From: Actinomycetota bacterium
GTDB lineage: Bacteria > Actinomycetota > Acidimicrobiia > Acidimicrobiales > Ilumatobacteraceae
NCBI GenBank assembly: GCA_030645495.1
Contig: JAUSLV010000027.1
Span: forward strand, 62,001 to 126,000
Direction: 5' to 3'
Length of the DNA: 64,000 nt
Part shown: one piece after another, positions 46,652 to 54,481 of the stretch
Numbering within the stretch: position 1 is the stretch's first letter
Layout of the letters: the number at the start of each line of letters is the position of its first letter
The notes under the pieces: model-generated
Told to the model about the DNA's origin: nothing
What the model saw: the letters and a program-made list of their open reading frames with translations, nothing else
The model's database searches: none
Position numbers and translations under genes: made by a program

Positions 46652-48442
46652 GTGCGGACGATTCGCGCGACGTTGAGTGCCGTTGTCCTCACTGCTTCCT
46701 TCGGCTTCGTCGCGTCCGCGCTGCCCAGTGCCCAGGCCGTCAGCAGCCGCGACATCTCCGACCCCGAACTGCAGGCCACCATCGACGAAGTCGCGCCCAG
46801 CGCCGACGTCGCCGTCGAGGTGATCACGAACGACGACACCACGGTCGCCCGCACCGTGCGCCGTCTCGGCGGCGAAGTCACCGGCTCGGTCGACGGCGAG
46901 ATCGTGCAGGCCCTGCTGCCCGCCGACAAGGTCGACGAACTGGCGGCATCCAACGGTGCCGACTTCGTGCAAGCGCCACGGCTGATCAGCCACCTGCCCA
47001 GCACTCTCTCGCGCACCGAAGCCACCATTGGCACCGGCCCCACCGTCGGCAACGAGGTGGCGATCACGAACGCCGACGAGTGGCATCTCAACGGGTACAC
47101 CGGTGCCGGCGTGAAGATCGGCATCATCGACTACTTCGACATGTCACTGTGGGACGAAGCCGAGCACGGCATCGAGCCCACGGTCGGCAACGGCCGCATG
47201 TTCTGCAAGGACACCGCCGCCTTCGGCCTGTGCACCGGTCTTGCGATCACGAGCATTCCTGAAGGCCTGCACGGCGTGGCCGTCGCCGAGATCGTGAAGG
47301 ACATGGCGCCCGGGGCCGAGCTGTACATCGCCACCGTTGCCACGGTCTCCGACCTGCAAGATGCGATCGACTGGTTCGACGGCAATGGGGTCGCCATCGT
47401 CACGCGCTCGCTCGGCGCCCCGTACGACGGGCCGGGCGACGGCACCGGCCCACTCGACGCAGTCGTCGACCACGCTGCCAGCCTCGGCATCACGTGGTTC
47501 AACTCGGCAGGCAACGACGGCCGCGATGCCTACGTGCGGCGCAGCGTGCCGTACAACCTCGTGGTCGGCGGGTACGTCGACTTCGGCGGTGGCGACACCT
47601 GGCTGCGGCTCGACGGCGACTTCCTGGTGTTCGACGGCGTGCGGTGGGCCAACGACTGGAGCCTGCCCGACAACGAGAAGACCGACTACTCGGTGGAGTT
47701 CTGGCGGCCGAAGGCTTCGGTCGCCGCGCAGCTGTCGAACGACCACTGGAACCCCACCACCGGCGACGTGGAGGCCATCGACCTCGACGGCAATCCCGGA
47801 AACGGCATCGACAACATCGTCGATGCCGACCAACCCGGCGGGGCGCCCCCGCTGGAGGCCGCCGATCTGTACGTGAGTCCGGGAAACCCTTACGGCGACT
47901 ACGGCGGCGTGGTGTTCATGCGTATCCGCCGCGACAACAGCGTCAGCGCCACCGACGACACGATGGAAGTGGCGCTCGCGTACGGCCTCACCGAGCTGGG
48001 CTACTCCAGCAAGGCCGGTAGCGCGGCGAAGCCGGTGGTCGACTCGGCCAACCCGTCGCTGTTGGCCGTCGGCGCCGTCGAACACGCGGCCTGCGTCAGC
48101 ATTGCCGACTACTCCTCGCAGGGCCCCACCACCGACGGGCGGGTCAAGCCCGACATCACCGCCCCATCCGGGCTCACCAGCACGATCTACCTCGCTGGCT
48201 TCTTCGGCACCTCGGCCGCCTCACCCACCGCTGCCGGGTTCGCCGCCATTCTCCTGGGTGCCGGCTCGGCGGTACCCGCCACCCTTCCCGCGCTGGTTCG
48301 CCTGTACACGGTCGACCTCGGCATTGCCGGCCCCGACAACGTGTTCGGCGCCGGCCAGATCCTTCTGCCCCCGAGCGAGGCACCGCGGCCGTGCGGCTTC
48401 AATGAAGCAGCCGAAGCGCTGCAGCCTGCACAGCGCCTGTAG
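46652..48442 (+). CDS. Secreted subtilisin-like (S8) serine protease
   Basis: A 596-residue exported protease. Signal peptide about 1-29; an I9-like propeptide region follows. The catalytic triad is Asp160 in 'IGIIDYFD', His207 in 'GLHGVAVAEI' and Ser521 in 'FFGTSAASPTAAG', with the oxyanion Asn in 'FNSAGNDG'. A beta-rich insertion lies between the Asn and Ser blocks. It ends with 'NEAAEALQPAQRL', close to a stretch in the M23 peptidase. AGGAGG (46639-46644) lies 7 nt before GTG 46652; a TATTCT -10 box is at 46619-46624. An ATGTAG start-stop overlaps the GTG. Confidence 0.9.
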   Translation: MRTIRATLSAVVLTASFGFVASALPSAQAVSSRDISDPELQATIDEVAPSADVAVEVITNDDTTVARTVRRLGGEVTGSVDGEIVQALLPADKVDELAASNGADFVQAPRLISHLPSTLSRTEATIGTGPTVGNEVAITNADEWHLNGYTGAGVKIGIIDYFDMSLWDEAEHGIEPTVGNGRMFCKDTAAFGLCTGLAITSIPEGLHGVAVAEIVKDMAPGAELYIATVATVSDLQDAIDWFDGNGVAIVTRSLGAPYDGPGDGTGPLDAVVDHAASLGITWFNSAGNDGRDAYVRRSVPYNLVVGGYVDFGGGDTWLRLDGDFLVFDGVRWANDWSLPDNEKTDYSVEFWRPKASVAAQLSNDHWNPTTGDVEAIDLDGNPGNGIDNIVDADQPGGAPPLEAADLYVSPGNPYGDYGGVVFMRIRRDNSVSATDDTMEVALAYGLTELGYSSKAGSAAKPVVDSANPSLLAVGAVEHAACVSIADYSSQGPTTDGRVKPDITAPSGLTSTIYLAGFFGTSAASPTAAGFAAILLGAGSAVPATLPALVRLYTVDLGIAGPDNVFGAGQILLPPSEAPRPCGFNEAAEALQPAQRL

Positions 48443-48472
48443 CGCTCACACCCACACACCCCCTGAGAGACC

Positions 48473-49009
48473 ATGAGCGACCAACTCGACACCAAGACCG
48501 GCTGGCTCTCCCGCGACGAGCTGGAGAACATCCGGGCCAACGTCCCCCTCGTGTATGTCGACGCCGTTCCCGTGCGCGTCGACGAGGCCGGCCGGGTCAC
48601 CAAGGTGGGCATGCTGCTGCGCCAGGCCGCCGACGGCACCATCAGCCGGATGGTGGTGAGCGGCCGAGTGCTGTACGGCGAGCGCATCCGCGATGCGCTG
48701 ATGCGCCACCTGGAGAAGGATCTCGGCCCGGTGGCCCTCCCCCGCATTCCCGCCGAGGTGGCGCCGTTCACCGTGGTCGAGTACTTCCCCGACCCCGATG
48801 TCAGCGGCTTTCACGACCCGCGCCACCACGCCGTCAGCCTGGCCTTCGTGGTGCCGGTGGCCGGAGACTGCACACCCACGCAGGAGGCGCTCGACCTGGC
48901 CTGGTACACGCCCGAGCAGGCGGTCAGCGAACAGGTGCGCCGCGAGATGACCGGCGGCCACGACCGCCTGATCCGCCTCGCGCTCGCCCACGTGGGTCAA
49001 CTGCCGTAG
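48473..49009 (+). CDS. DUF4916/Nudix-like protein
   Basis: A 178-residue protein of the DUF4916 group. A degenerate Nudix box is visible: 'GRVLYGERIRDALMRHLEKDLG' in key residues G, E and the terminal L-E-K-D-L-G; the usual 'REUxEExGU' reads 'RHLEKDLG', so one of the two metal-binding Glu is missing and hydrolase activity is uncertain. It may be a binding protein. It follows the subtilase by 30 bp and converges with the WYL regulator, overlapping it by 13 bp. Confidence 0.75.
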   Translation: MSDQLDTKTGWLSRDELENIRANVPLVYVDAVPVRVDEAGRVTKVGMLLRQAADGTISRMVVSGRVLYGERIRDALMRHLEKDLGPVALPRIPAEVAPFTVVEYFPDPDVSGFHDPRHHAVSLAFVVPVAGDCTPTQEALDLAWYTPEQAVSEQVRREMTGGHDRLIRLALAHVGQLP

Positions 49010-49947
49010 AGGTCGGCCAGGTCGCGCCCGATACGGGCCAGCTCGCTGCGGAGCTCCGCCGGTTCCAGCACCTCGATCGTCGCGCCGAACCCAGCGAGTT
49101 CGCCCGCCAGTTCGCGCACGTGGTGCCCGCGGATCTCGACCTCCACGCGCCCGTCGGGCAGCGCCGCACCGATCCGCACCCGTTCGCCCAGCCGGAACGT
49201 GAGGAAGCGCAGCGTGTCGGGGTGCACGAGGGTGTGAGCCACCGCGGGTGTCCGTAGCTCCTCCACGCGATCGGCGATCAGCGCCCACGCCTGGGCGAGG
49301 TCGAACCCGCTCGGTCGCCTCGCCTCCCGACCCGTCTGAACGATCGCATCAATGCGGTCGACGCGGAACGTGCGCAACCCGGCCTCGGTGTCGGCGATCA
49401 GGTACCACGTGCCCGCCTTCGCGGCCAGGCCCAACGGCTCGACCAGGCGCTCGGTCACGTCGCCGGTGCGCGCTGTGTACGCCATCTGCAGTTGGCTGGC
49501 GTGCACCACGGCGTCGCGCACGCGGTCCAGCAGGTCGGGGTCGCGACGGCTGGTGCCGCGCTGGCCCCATGCCCGCTGGTCGATGACCACCGCCTCGCCC
49601 GCCCGCTCGGCCGCCGTGCGGAACTGCTCGGGCAGCGCCCGCACCAGTTTGCGCAGCGCGGCTTTCAGCTCGGGGGTCGCCGCGGCCGATGGCCCCGCGA
49701 CGGCGAACAGGGCCTGGGCCTCGGCCGCCTTCAATCCGCTGAGGTCCGTGCGCCCGCCGCCGGCCAGCCGCCACCCACCGTTGCGGCCGGGCAACGAGTA
49801 CACGGGCAGCCCGGCCAGCCCCAGCGCCTCGAGATCGCGGCGGGCCGTGCGCGGCGAGATCTCCAGCTCGGCCGCCACCTCCGCGGCGGTGACCTGCTGG
49901 CGCTGCTGCAACAGGAGGAGGACGGCCACGAGGCGGTCGGCGCGCAT
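48997..49947 (-). CDS. Helix-turn-helix/WYL-domain transcriptional regulator
   Basis: A 316-residue regulator with a DeoR-type HTH at the N-terminus ('TAAEVAAELEISPRTARRDLEAL', residues about 22-44), a middle WYL domain that binds a small ligand or nucleic acid, and a C-terminal WCX-like part. ATG 49947 is preceded by GACAAT (read on the minus strand from 49954-49959) at 6 nt. It is divergent from the DinB-type gene; TGGCCA repeats between them may be its site. Confidence 0.88.
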   Translation of the reverse strand: MRADRLVAVLLLLQQRQQVTAAEVAAELEISPRTARRDLEALGLAGLPVYSLPGRNGGWRLAGGGRTDLSGLKAAEAQALFAVAGPSAAATPELKAALRKLVRALPEQFRTAAERAGEAVVIDQRAWGQRGTSRRDPDLLDRVRDAVVHASQLQMAYTARTGDVTERLVEPLGLAAKAGTWYLIADTEAGLRTFRVDRIDAIVQTGREARRPSGFDLAQAWALIADRVEELRTPAVAHTLVHPDTLRFLTFRLGERVRIGAALPDGRVEVEIRGHHVRELAGELAGFGATIEVLEPAELRSELARIGRDLADLYGS

Positions 49948-49968
49948 GCCGCGATTGTCGCACGAACA

Positions 49969-49986
49969 TGGCCAGAGGGTGGCCAC
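49969..49986. promoter_or_regulatory. TGGCCA direct repeat between divergent WYL and DinB-type genes
   Basis: TGGCCA-GAGGG-TGGCCA; each hexamer is itself a palindrome, and the second is extended to GTGGCCAC (49979-49986). It lies between the two divergent start codons and is a candidate site for the WYL regulator. Confidence 0.45.
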
Positions 49987-50007
49987 TTTAAGGCGGACGC
50001 TGGTGGC

Positions 50008-50646
50008 ATGACCAACACGCTCAGCCCCACCGACCCTCGTTCATTCTTCGCCGGCGCCGTCGCCACTGCCGGCGCGGCCATCGCCGCCGTGACCCCGGAT
50101 CAGTTGGCGCTGACCACACCGTGCCCCGACTACGACGTGCAGACCCTGCTCGGCCATCTGCTGGTCGTGCTCGACCGCGTCGCCTTGCTCGGCGAGGGCG
50201 GCGACCCGATGGCCCTGCCGCCCGCGCACACCGGCATCGCTGCCGATGCATGGCATTCGGAGTGGATGGCTCGCGCCCACCGCGTGCAGACGGCCTGGAC
50301 CGATCCCGCCCGCCTCTCGGCCGAGATGGTGCTGCCGTGGGTCACTGCGCCCGGCGCAGCGATGATGGCGATGTACACCGCGGAGCTCACCGTGCACACC
50401 TGGGACCTGGCCCGGGCGACCGGCCAGACCGTGGCATGGCGCGACGACGTCGTGCAGGTCGCACTCACGGCAGCTCTGCAGGCGTTGCAGCCGGGCGACC
50501 GCGAAGCAGGGTTCGAGGCGATGCGCGCGTTCATGCCGCCCGAGCTGTTCGGCCCCACCTTCCCGCCGTTCCGCAACCCGGTCGCGGCCACCGACGACGC
50601 CCCGGCGATCGACCGCCTGGTGGCCTGGTACGGCCGCCGCCCCTGA
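50008..50646 (+). CDS. DinB-like/TIGR03086 metal-binding protein
   Basis: A 212-residue four-helix-bundle protein of the mycothiol-dependent maleylpyruvate isomerase/DinB type. A first His is in 'TLLGHLL' (about 45), and 'TAELTVHTWDLARATG' (about 124-139) carries the second metal-ligand region typical of the family; the third ligand His is not certain. Family members use mycothiol or bacillithiol as cofactor, but the role here is unknown. It is divergent from a WYL regulator that probably controls it. ATG 50008 has only a weak RBS. Confidence 0.83.
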   Translation: MTNTLSPTDPRSFFAGAVATAGAAIAAVTPDQLALTTPCPDYDVQTLLGHLLVVLDRVALLGEGGDPMALPPAHTGIAADAWHSEWMARAHRVQTAWTDPARLSAEMVLPWVTAPGAAMMAMYTAELTVHTWDLARATGQTVAWRDDVVQVALTAALQALQPGDREAGFEAMRAFMPPELFGPTFPPFRNPVAATDDAPAIDRLVAWYGRRP

Positions 50647-50707
50647 GTGCGTCGTCGCTCCAGCGCCTGCCGACACGAGCCGATCACCAGCCAGCAGCCC
50701 ACCGGAA

Positions 50708-50772
50708 TCACCTCTTTCGGACGCCGCGGGTGCTCAGGCGCGTCGCCGCCAGTGCGCGTCCGAAAGAGGTGA
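50708..50772. repeat. Palindromic repeat B, complete copy
   Basis: Perfect 17-bp arms TCACCTCTTTCGGACGC (50708-50724) and GCGTCCGAAAGAGGTGA (50756-50772) with a 31-nt spacer. The right arm recurs alone at 31874-31890. The element fills the intergenic space between two convergent DinB-type genes (50647-50822); nothing else is seen in that space. Confidence 0.8.
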
Positions 50773-50822
50773 ACCCGGCGCACACATCCCGGGAAGCCGC
50801 CAGCTGGCCGGCCGCCCGCACC

Positions 50823-51359
50823 TCAGCCGATCGCGGCGTAGCCCTGCTGCACGTCCCACACGTGGTGGACAGGGTCGTGCAGGAAGTAGCGGGCGAACGT
50901 GTCGATCGTGAACGTCGCGCCGTCGCTGCGGGTGCCGGTGCGGGCCCACTGGCCGGCGGCGACGGTGGCGAAGCGGGCGGACAGCATGTCGGCCGCGCCG
51001 GCCAGCTCGGCGGCCACCTCGGCCGGGTCCTGCAGGTCGTAGCGCTCGGCGACAGCGGTGAGGTCCTGGTCCCAGTTCTCGAACTGTGGTGCCGTCTGCG
51101 CCAGCATCAGATCCAGCCGCACGAGATACAGGCGGCACACGTCACGCACGTGGCACGCGTACTCCACGGCCGACCAAGTGTGGTCGTTGGGCCGGGTGCG
51201 TGCCCGCGGGTCGGCCAACAGCGCGCGCCACTGCGGGCCCAACGCCTCGGTCGCCCGGGCCACGTCGGTGGCCGGGAAGTGAGCAGCGTCGAACCCGCAG
51301 TCGGTGCAGGTGCGTTCCAGCACCCAGGTCCAGTTCTTGTCATCGGGTTCGATCGGCAT
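50823..51359 (-). CDS. DinB-family protein
   Basis: A 178-residue four-helix-bundle DinB/YfiT-like protein. Metal ligand candidates are His in 'WSAVEYACHVRDV' (about 70-82) and the pair in 'FLHDPVHHVWDV' (about 162-173), which together make the usual three-His site. It starts 'MPIEPDDKNWTWVLERTC'; C18 and Cys21 in 'CTDCG' may bind zinc or a thiol. Likely a thiol-S-transferase or detoxification enzyme. It lies 26 bp after sucD on the same strand. Confidence 0.83.
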   Translation of the reverse strand: MPIEPDDKNWTWVLERTCTDCGFDAAHFPATDVARATEALGPQWRALLADPRARTRPNDHTWSAVEYACHVRDVCRLYLVRLDLMLAQTAPQFENWDQDLTAVAERYDLQDPAEVAAELAGAADMLSARFATVAAGQWARTGTRSDGATFTIDTFARYFLHDPVHHVWDVQQGYAAIG

Positions 51360-51385
51360 GTGCCGAACCGTACCCGGTGGAAGCG

Positions 51386-52297
51386 TCAGAGGCTCTTGAC
51401 GATTTCGGCCATCAGGTCGCCGGCTTCGGTGGGGTTGAGGCCCACCTTCACACCGGCGGCGCGCAGCGCGTCCATCTTGCCCTGGGCCGTGCCCTTGCCG
51501 CCCGAGGTGATGGCGCCGGCATGGCCCATCTTCTTGCCCTCGGGAGCGGTGACGCCGGCGATGTAGGCGCTCATCGGCTTGGTGACGTTGGCCTTGATGA
51601 ACTCCGCCGCCTCTTCCTCCGCCGAACCACCGATCTCGCCGATCATGATGATCGCGTGCGTCTCGGGGTCGGCCTGGAACTCCTTCAGGCAGTCGATGAA
51701 GTTCGTGCCCGGAACCGGGTCGCCACCGATGCCCACGCAGGTGGACACGCCGATGCCGCGCTGCTTCAGCTCGTACAACGCCTGGTAGGTGAGCGTGCCC
51801 GAGCGGCTGACGATGCCCACGTTGGGGCCACTGGCGGTGGGCAGCTGGGCGATCTCGCCGGCGGTGATGCCGATGTTGCACTTGCCGGGGCTGATGATCC
51901 CCGGGCAGTTGGGGCCGAGCAGGCGGGTGTTGGGGTAGTCGCGCAGCAGGGTGTTGAACACCTTCGCCTCGTCCTGCGCCGGGATGCCCTCGGTGATGCA
52001 CACGATGAACGCGATGCCCGCGGCCGCTGCCTCGAGGATCGCCGCGCTGGCGGCCTTCGGCGGGACGGCGATGAACGAGGCGGTGGCGCCGGTGGCGGCA
52101 ACGGCCTCGGCGACCGAGTTGAACACCGGAATGCTGCCACCCTCGGGAATGGCGACGTCGGTGCCACCCTTGCCGGGCGTGACGCCGCCGACGACCTGGG
52201 TGCCGTACGCCTGGTTGCGCAGGCCGTGGTACTTGCCTTGACCACCGGTGAGCCCCTGGACGATGACCTTGGTGTCGGCGTTGACGAAGATTGCCAT
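51386..52297 (-). CDS. sucD: Succinyl-CoA synthetase alpha subunit
   Basis: SucD (303 residues) with SucC converts succinyl-CoA to succinate with substrate-level phosphorylation in the TCA cycle. It has the N-terminal CoA-binding Rossmann part ('VIVQGLTGGQGKYH', where the usual GxxGxxG is kept), 'ITEGIPAQD', 'GPNCPGII', and the phosphohistidine in 'KKMGHAGAI'. It starts 1 bp after the sucC stop. Confidence 0.97.
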   Translation of the reverse strand: MAIFVNADTKVIVQGLTGGQGKYHGLRNQAYGTQVVGGVTPGKGGTDVAIPEGGSIPVFNSVAEAVAATGATASFIAVPPKAASAAILEAAAAGIAFIVCITEGIPAQDEAKVFNTLLRDYPNTRLLGPNCPGIISPGKCNIGITAGEIAQLPTASGPNVGIVSRSGTLTYQALYELKQRGIGVSTCVGIGGDPVPGTNFIDCLKEFQADPETHAIIMIGEIGGSAEEEAAEFIKANVTKPMSAYIAGVTAPEGKKMGHAGAITSGGKGTAQGKMDALRAAGVKVGLNPTEAGDLMAEIVKSL

Positions 52298-52298
52298 G

Positions 52299-53453
52299 TC
52301 AGTTCGTTCCGTTCGCGAGGGCGACCGCAGCGCGGGCCGCTTCGAGCATGGTGGGCTTGGAGGTCAGCTTGCTCTCCGGGATGCCGGCGTTGGCCAGGAT
52401 CGAGCGGCCCTCTTCGGCGTTGGTGCCATCGAGGCGGATCACGATCGGGGCACGCAACTCGACGCGGCGCAGGGCCTCGACGATGCCCTTGGCGACTTCC
52501 TCGCCGCGGGTGATGCCACCGAAGATATTGATGAAGATGCTCTTCACGCTCTGGTCGGAGTTGATCACTTCCAAGGCCGCGGTCATCATGTCGGCGTTCG
52601 CGCCGCCACCGATGTCGAGGAAGTTGGAGGCTGCGCCACCCACCTGGTTGACGACGTCGAGCGTGCTCATCGCCAGGCCGGCGCCGTTGGCGATGATGCC
52701 CACGCTGCCTTCCAGACCGATGTACTGCAGGTCGTGCGTACGAGCCAACTGCTCACGCTCGTCGAGTTCCTCGGTGGCCCGGAATTCGTCCCACTCGGGG
52801 TGGCGGAAGCCGGCGTTGTTGTCGAGGCTGACCTTCGCGTCGAGCGCGTGCACACCACCGTCGGGACGGAGGATGAGCGGGTTGATCTCGGCCAGGTCGC
52901 AGTCGCCCTCGGTGAAGCAGCGGTACAGCTTCACGAGCATCTCGGCCACACCGTCGACCGCCTCGGCGTCGATCTTGGCGCGCACGGCCGCATCGCGGGC
53001 AGTGGCCAGCGAGATGCCATCCACCGGGTCGATGTGCAGCAGCACGATCGCGTCGGGGTTGCTCTCGGCAACGGCCTCGATCTCCACGCCGCCCTCGGCG
53101 CTGAGCATGAGGAGGTGCTTCTTGGCGCCACGATCGAGCGAGTACGAGGCGTAGTACTCCTTCTCGATGTCGCTGGCGTGCTCGACCCACACTCGCTTCA
53201 CGAGGTGGCCCTTGATGTCCATGCCGATGATGTTCCCGGCGTGCAGGCGCACTTCGTCGGCGTTGTCGGCCAGCTTGATGCCGCCGGCCTTGCCACGGCC
53301 ACCGACCTGCACCTGGGCCTTGACGACGACGGGGTAACCGGCAGCCTCGGCCGCGGCCACTGCCTCATCCACCGTGTAGGCCACGTCGCCGGGCGACACG
53401 GGAATGTCGAAACGGGCGAAGTACTGCTTGCCCTGATACTCGAACAGGTCCAC
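52299..53453 (-). CDS. sucC: Succinyl-CoA synthetase beta subunit
   Basis: SucC (384 residues) carries the ATP-grasp nucleotide-binding fold. The N-terminal 'EYQGKQYFARFDIPVS' and 'VVKAQVQVGGRGKAGG' glycine-rich region bind nucleotide; 'INPLIL' with the metal-binding Glu and 'GGITRGEEVAKGI' are conserved. GTG 53453 lies 3 bp after the B12-binding gene, so the order B12-binding, sucC, sucD forms one operon. Confidence 0.97.
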   Translation of the reverse strand: MDLFEYQGKQYFARFDIPVSPGDVAYTVDEAVAAAEAAGYPVVVKAQVQVGGRGKAGGIKLADNADEVRLHAGNIIGMDIKGHLVKRVWVEHASDIEKEYYASYSLDRGAKKHLLMLSAEGGVEIEAVAESNPDAIVLLHIDPVDGISLATARDAAVRAKIDAEAVDGVAEMLVKLYRCFTEGDCDLAEINPLILRPDGGVHALDAKVSLDNNAGFRHPEWDEFRATEELDEREQLARTHDLQYIGLEGSVGIIANGAGLAMSTLDVVNQVGGAASNFLDIGGGANADMMTAALEVINSDQSVKSIFINIFGGITRGEEVAKGIVEALRRVELRAPIVIRLDGTNAEEGRSILANAGIPESKLTSKPTMLEAARAAVALANGTN

Positions 53454-53456
53454 TGA

Positions 53457-53861
53457 CTAGTCCTCTCTCTGATCCAACTGGGCCTCCAGCCACTGGCTGA
53501 TGGCCTTCAACGAACTTCCGGGGCCGAACACCTCGGCGACGCCCTGCTGCTTCAGCACGCGGGCATCGGCATCGGAGATCACGCCACCACCGAACACGAG
53601 CGCATCGCCCAGGCCGCGAGCACGCAGCTCGTCCATCACCCGGGGGAACAACGTGAGGTGCGCCCCACTGAGCAGCGACAGGCCGACCGCGTCGACGTCT
53701 TCTTGCAACGCGGTTTCGGCGATCTGCTCGGGGGTCTGGTGCAGGCCCGTGTAGATCACCTCGAAACCGTGGTCACGAAGTGCCCGGGTAATGGTCTTGG
53801 CGCCACGGTCGTGGCCATCCAGACCTGGTTTCGCCACGACGACGCGATATGTGCGCTTCAC
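53457..53861 (-). CDS. Cobalamin-binding subunit, methylmalonyl-CoA mutase C-terminal type
   Basis: A 134-residue B12-binding domain. The 'AKPGLDGHDRGAK' segment contains the D-x-H-x-x-G motif whose His replaces the lower axial ligand; 'VGLSLLSGAH' and 'VFGGGVI' complete the SxL and GG motifs. It corresponds to the C-terminal domain of methylmalonyl-CoA mutase encoded alone, so a separate catalytic chain is expected elsewhere. It sits directly before sucC-sucD, linking propionyl-CoA carbon to succinate (context inference). Confidence 0.93.
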   Translation of the reverse strand: MKRTYRVVVAKPGLDGHDRGAKTITRALRDHGFEVIYTGLHQTPEQIAETALQEDVDAVGLSLLSGAHLTLFPRVMDELRARGLGDALVFGGGVISDADARVLKQQGVAEVFGPGSSLKAISQWLEAQLDQRED

Positions 53862-53943
53862 AAGTGGGTAACCCTACGGCCCAAGCGGGTTTCTGCTCAA
53901 TTCCGTGTCGGCCAACTGCCCCCGCACGGCAGACTGTGTGCCG

Positions 53944-54447
53944 ATGCGCCGCCCGCAGCTCCAGTCCACCCTCGCCCGCGCCGTCGTGCCCGTGGCCGCC
54001 GGCATCGGCTTCTTCGCGGTGGTGTTCCTGCTGCTGTGGGGCGTGGCCGCAGTCATCTCGAACAACAGCGACGACACCACCGAGATCCTCGCTCCGACGT
54101 ACCAGGAGATGGGCCGCGTCGAGCCGATCGCCGCGACGATCGCCGATGGTGGCCCGATCATCCTCCCCGACCTCGTGGGCGACGACCGGCACATCGTGCT
54201 CGATCACACCGGCGCCGACCCCGAGCAGGGGTGGGCGATCTACCTGGCCCACCCCGCCGACCGCGACGCCACCTGCGCGATCACCCAGGTGCGCAACAGC
54301 CGTCAGTTCACCGACTGCGAGGGCCGCACGCTGGAGGTGGCCGATCTCGCCGAGCCACCGCGTGGCGTCAGCCCGATCGTGGGCGGCGACGGGTTGCTCA
54401 CCCTGTCGCTGCGTGCCACACCCGCCAGCACCACTTCCACCAGTTAG
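53944..54447 (+). CDS. Membrane-anchored hypothetical protein
   Basis: A 167-residue protein with one N-terminal membrane segment (about 12-37) and a soluble outer part. The outer part has strands 'GGPIILPDLVGDDRHIVLDHTG' and 'GWAIYLAHPADRDATCAITQV', with two Cys (in 'ATCAI' and 'TDCEG') that may form a disulfide. The strand order recalls Rieske-like folds, but the C-x-H ligand pairs are missing, so no cluster is expected. Function unknown. It precedes the serpin gene by 34 bp and may be co-transcribed. Confidence 0.7.
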   Translation: MRRPQLQSTLARAVVPVAAGIGFFAVVFLLLWGVAAVISNNSDDTTEILAPTYQEMGRVEPIAATIADGGPIILPDLVGDDRHIVLDHTGADPEQGWAIYLAHPADRDATCAITQVRNSRQFTDCEGRTLEVADLAEPPRGVSPIVGGDGLLTLSLRATPASTTSTS

Positions 54448-54481
54448 GAACCGGCGGGCATCCGTGCGCCGTCGAATCGAC

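Noticed and set aside
48473-49009. Calling the DUF4916 protein an active Nudix hydrolase
   Set aside because: The Nudix box lacks one of the metal-binding Glu residues, so activity is not supported.
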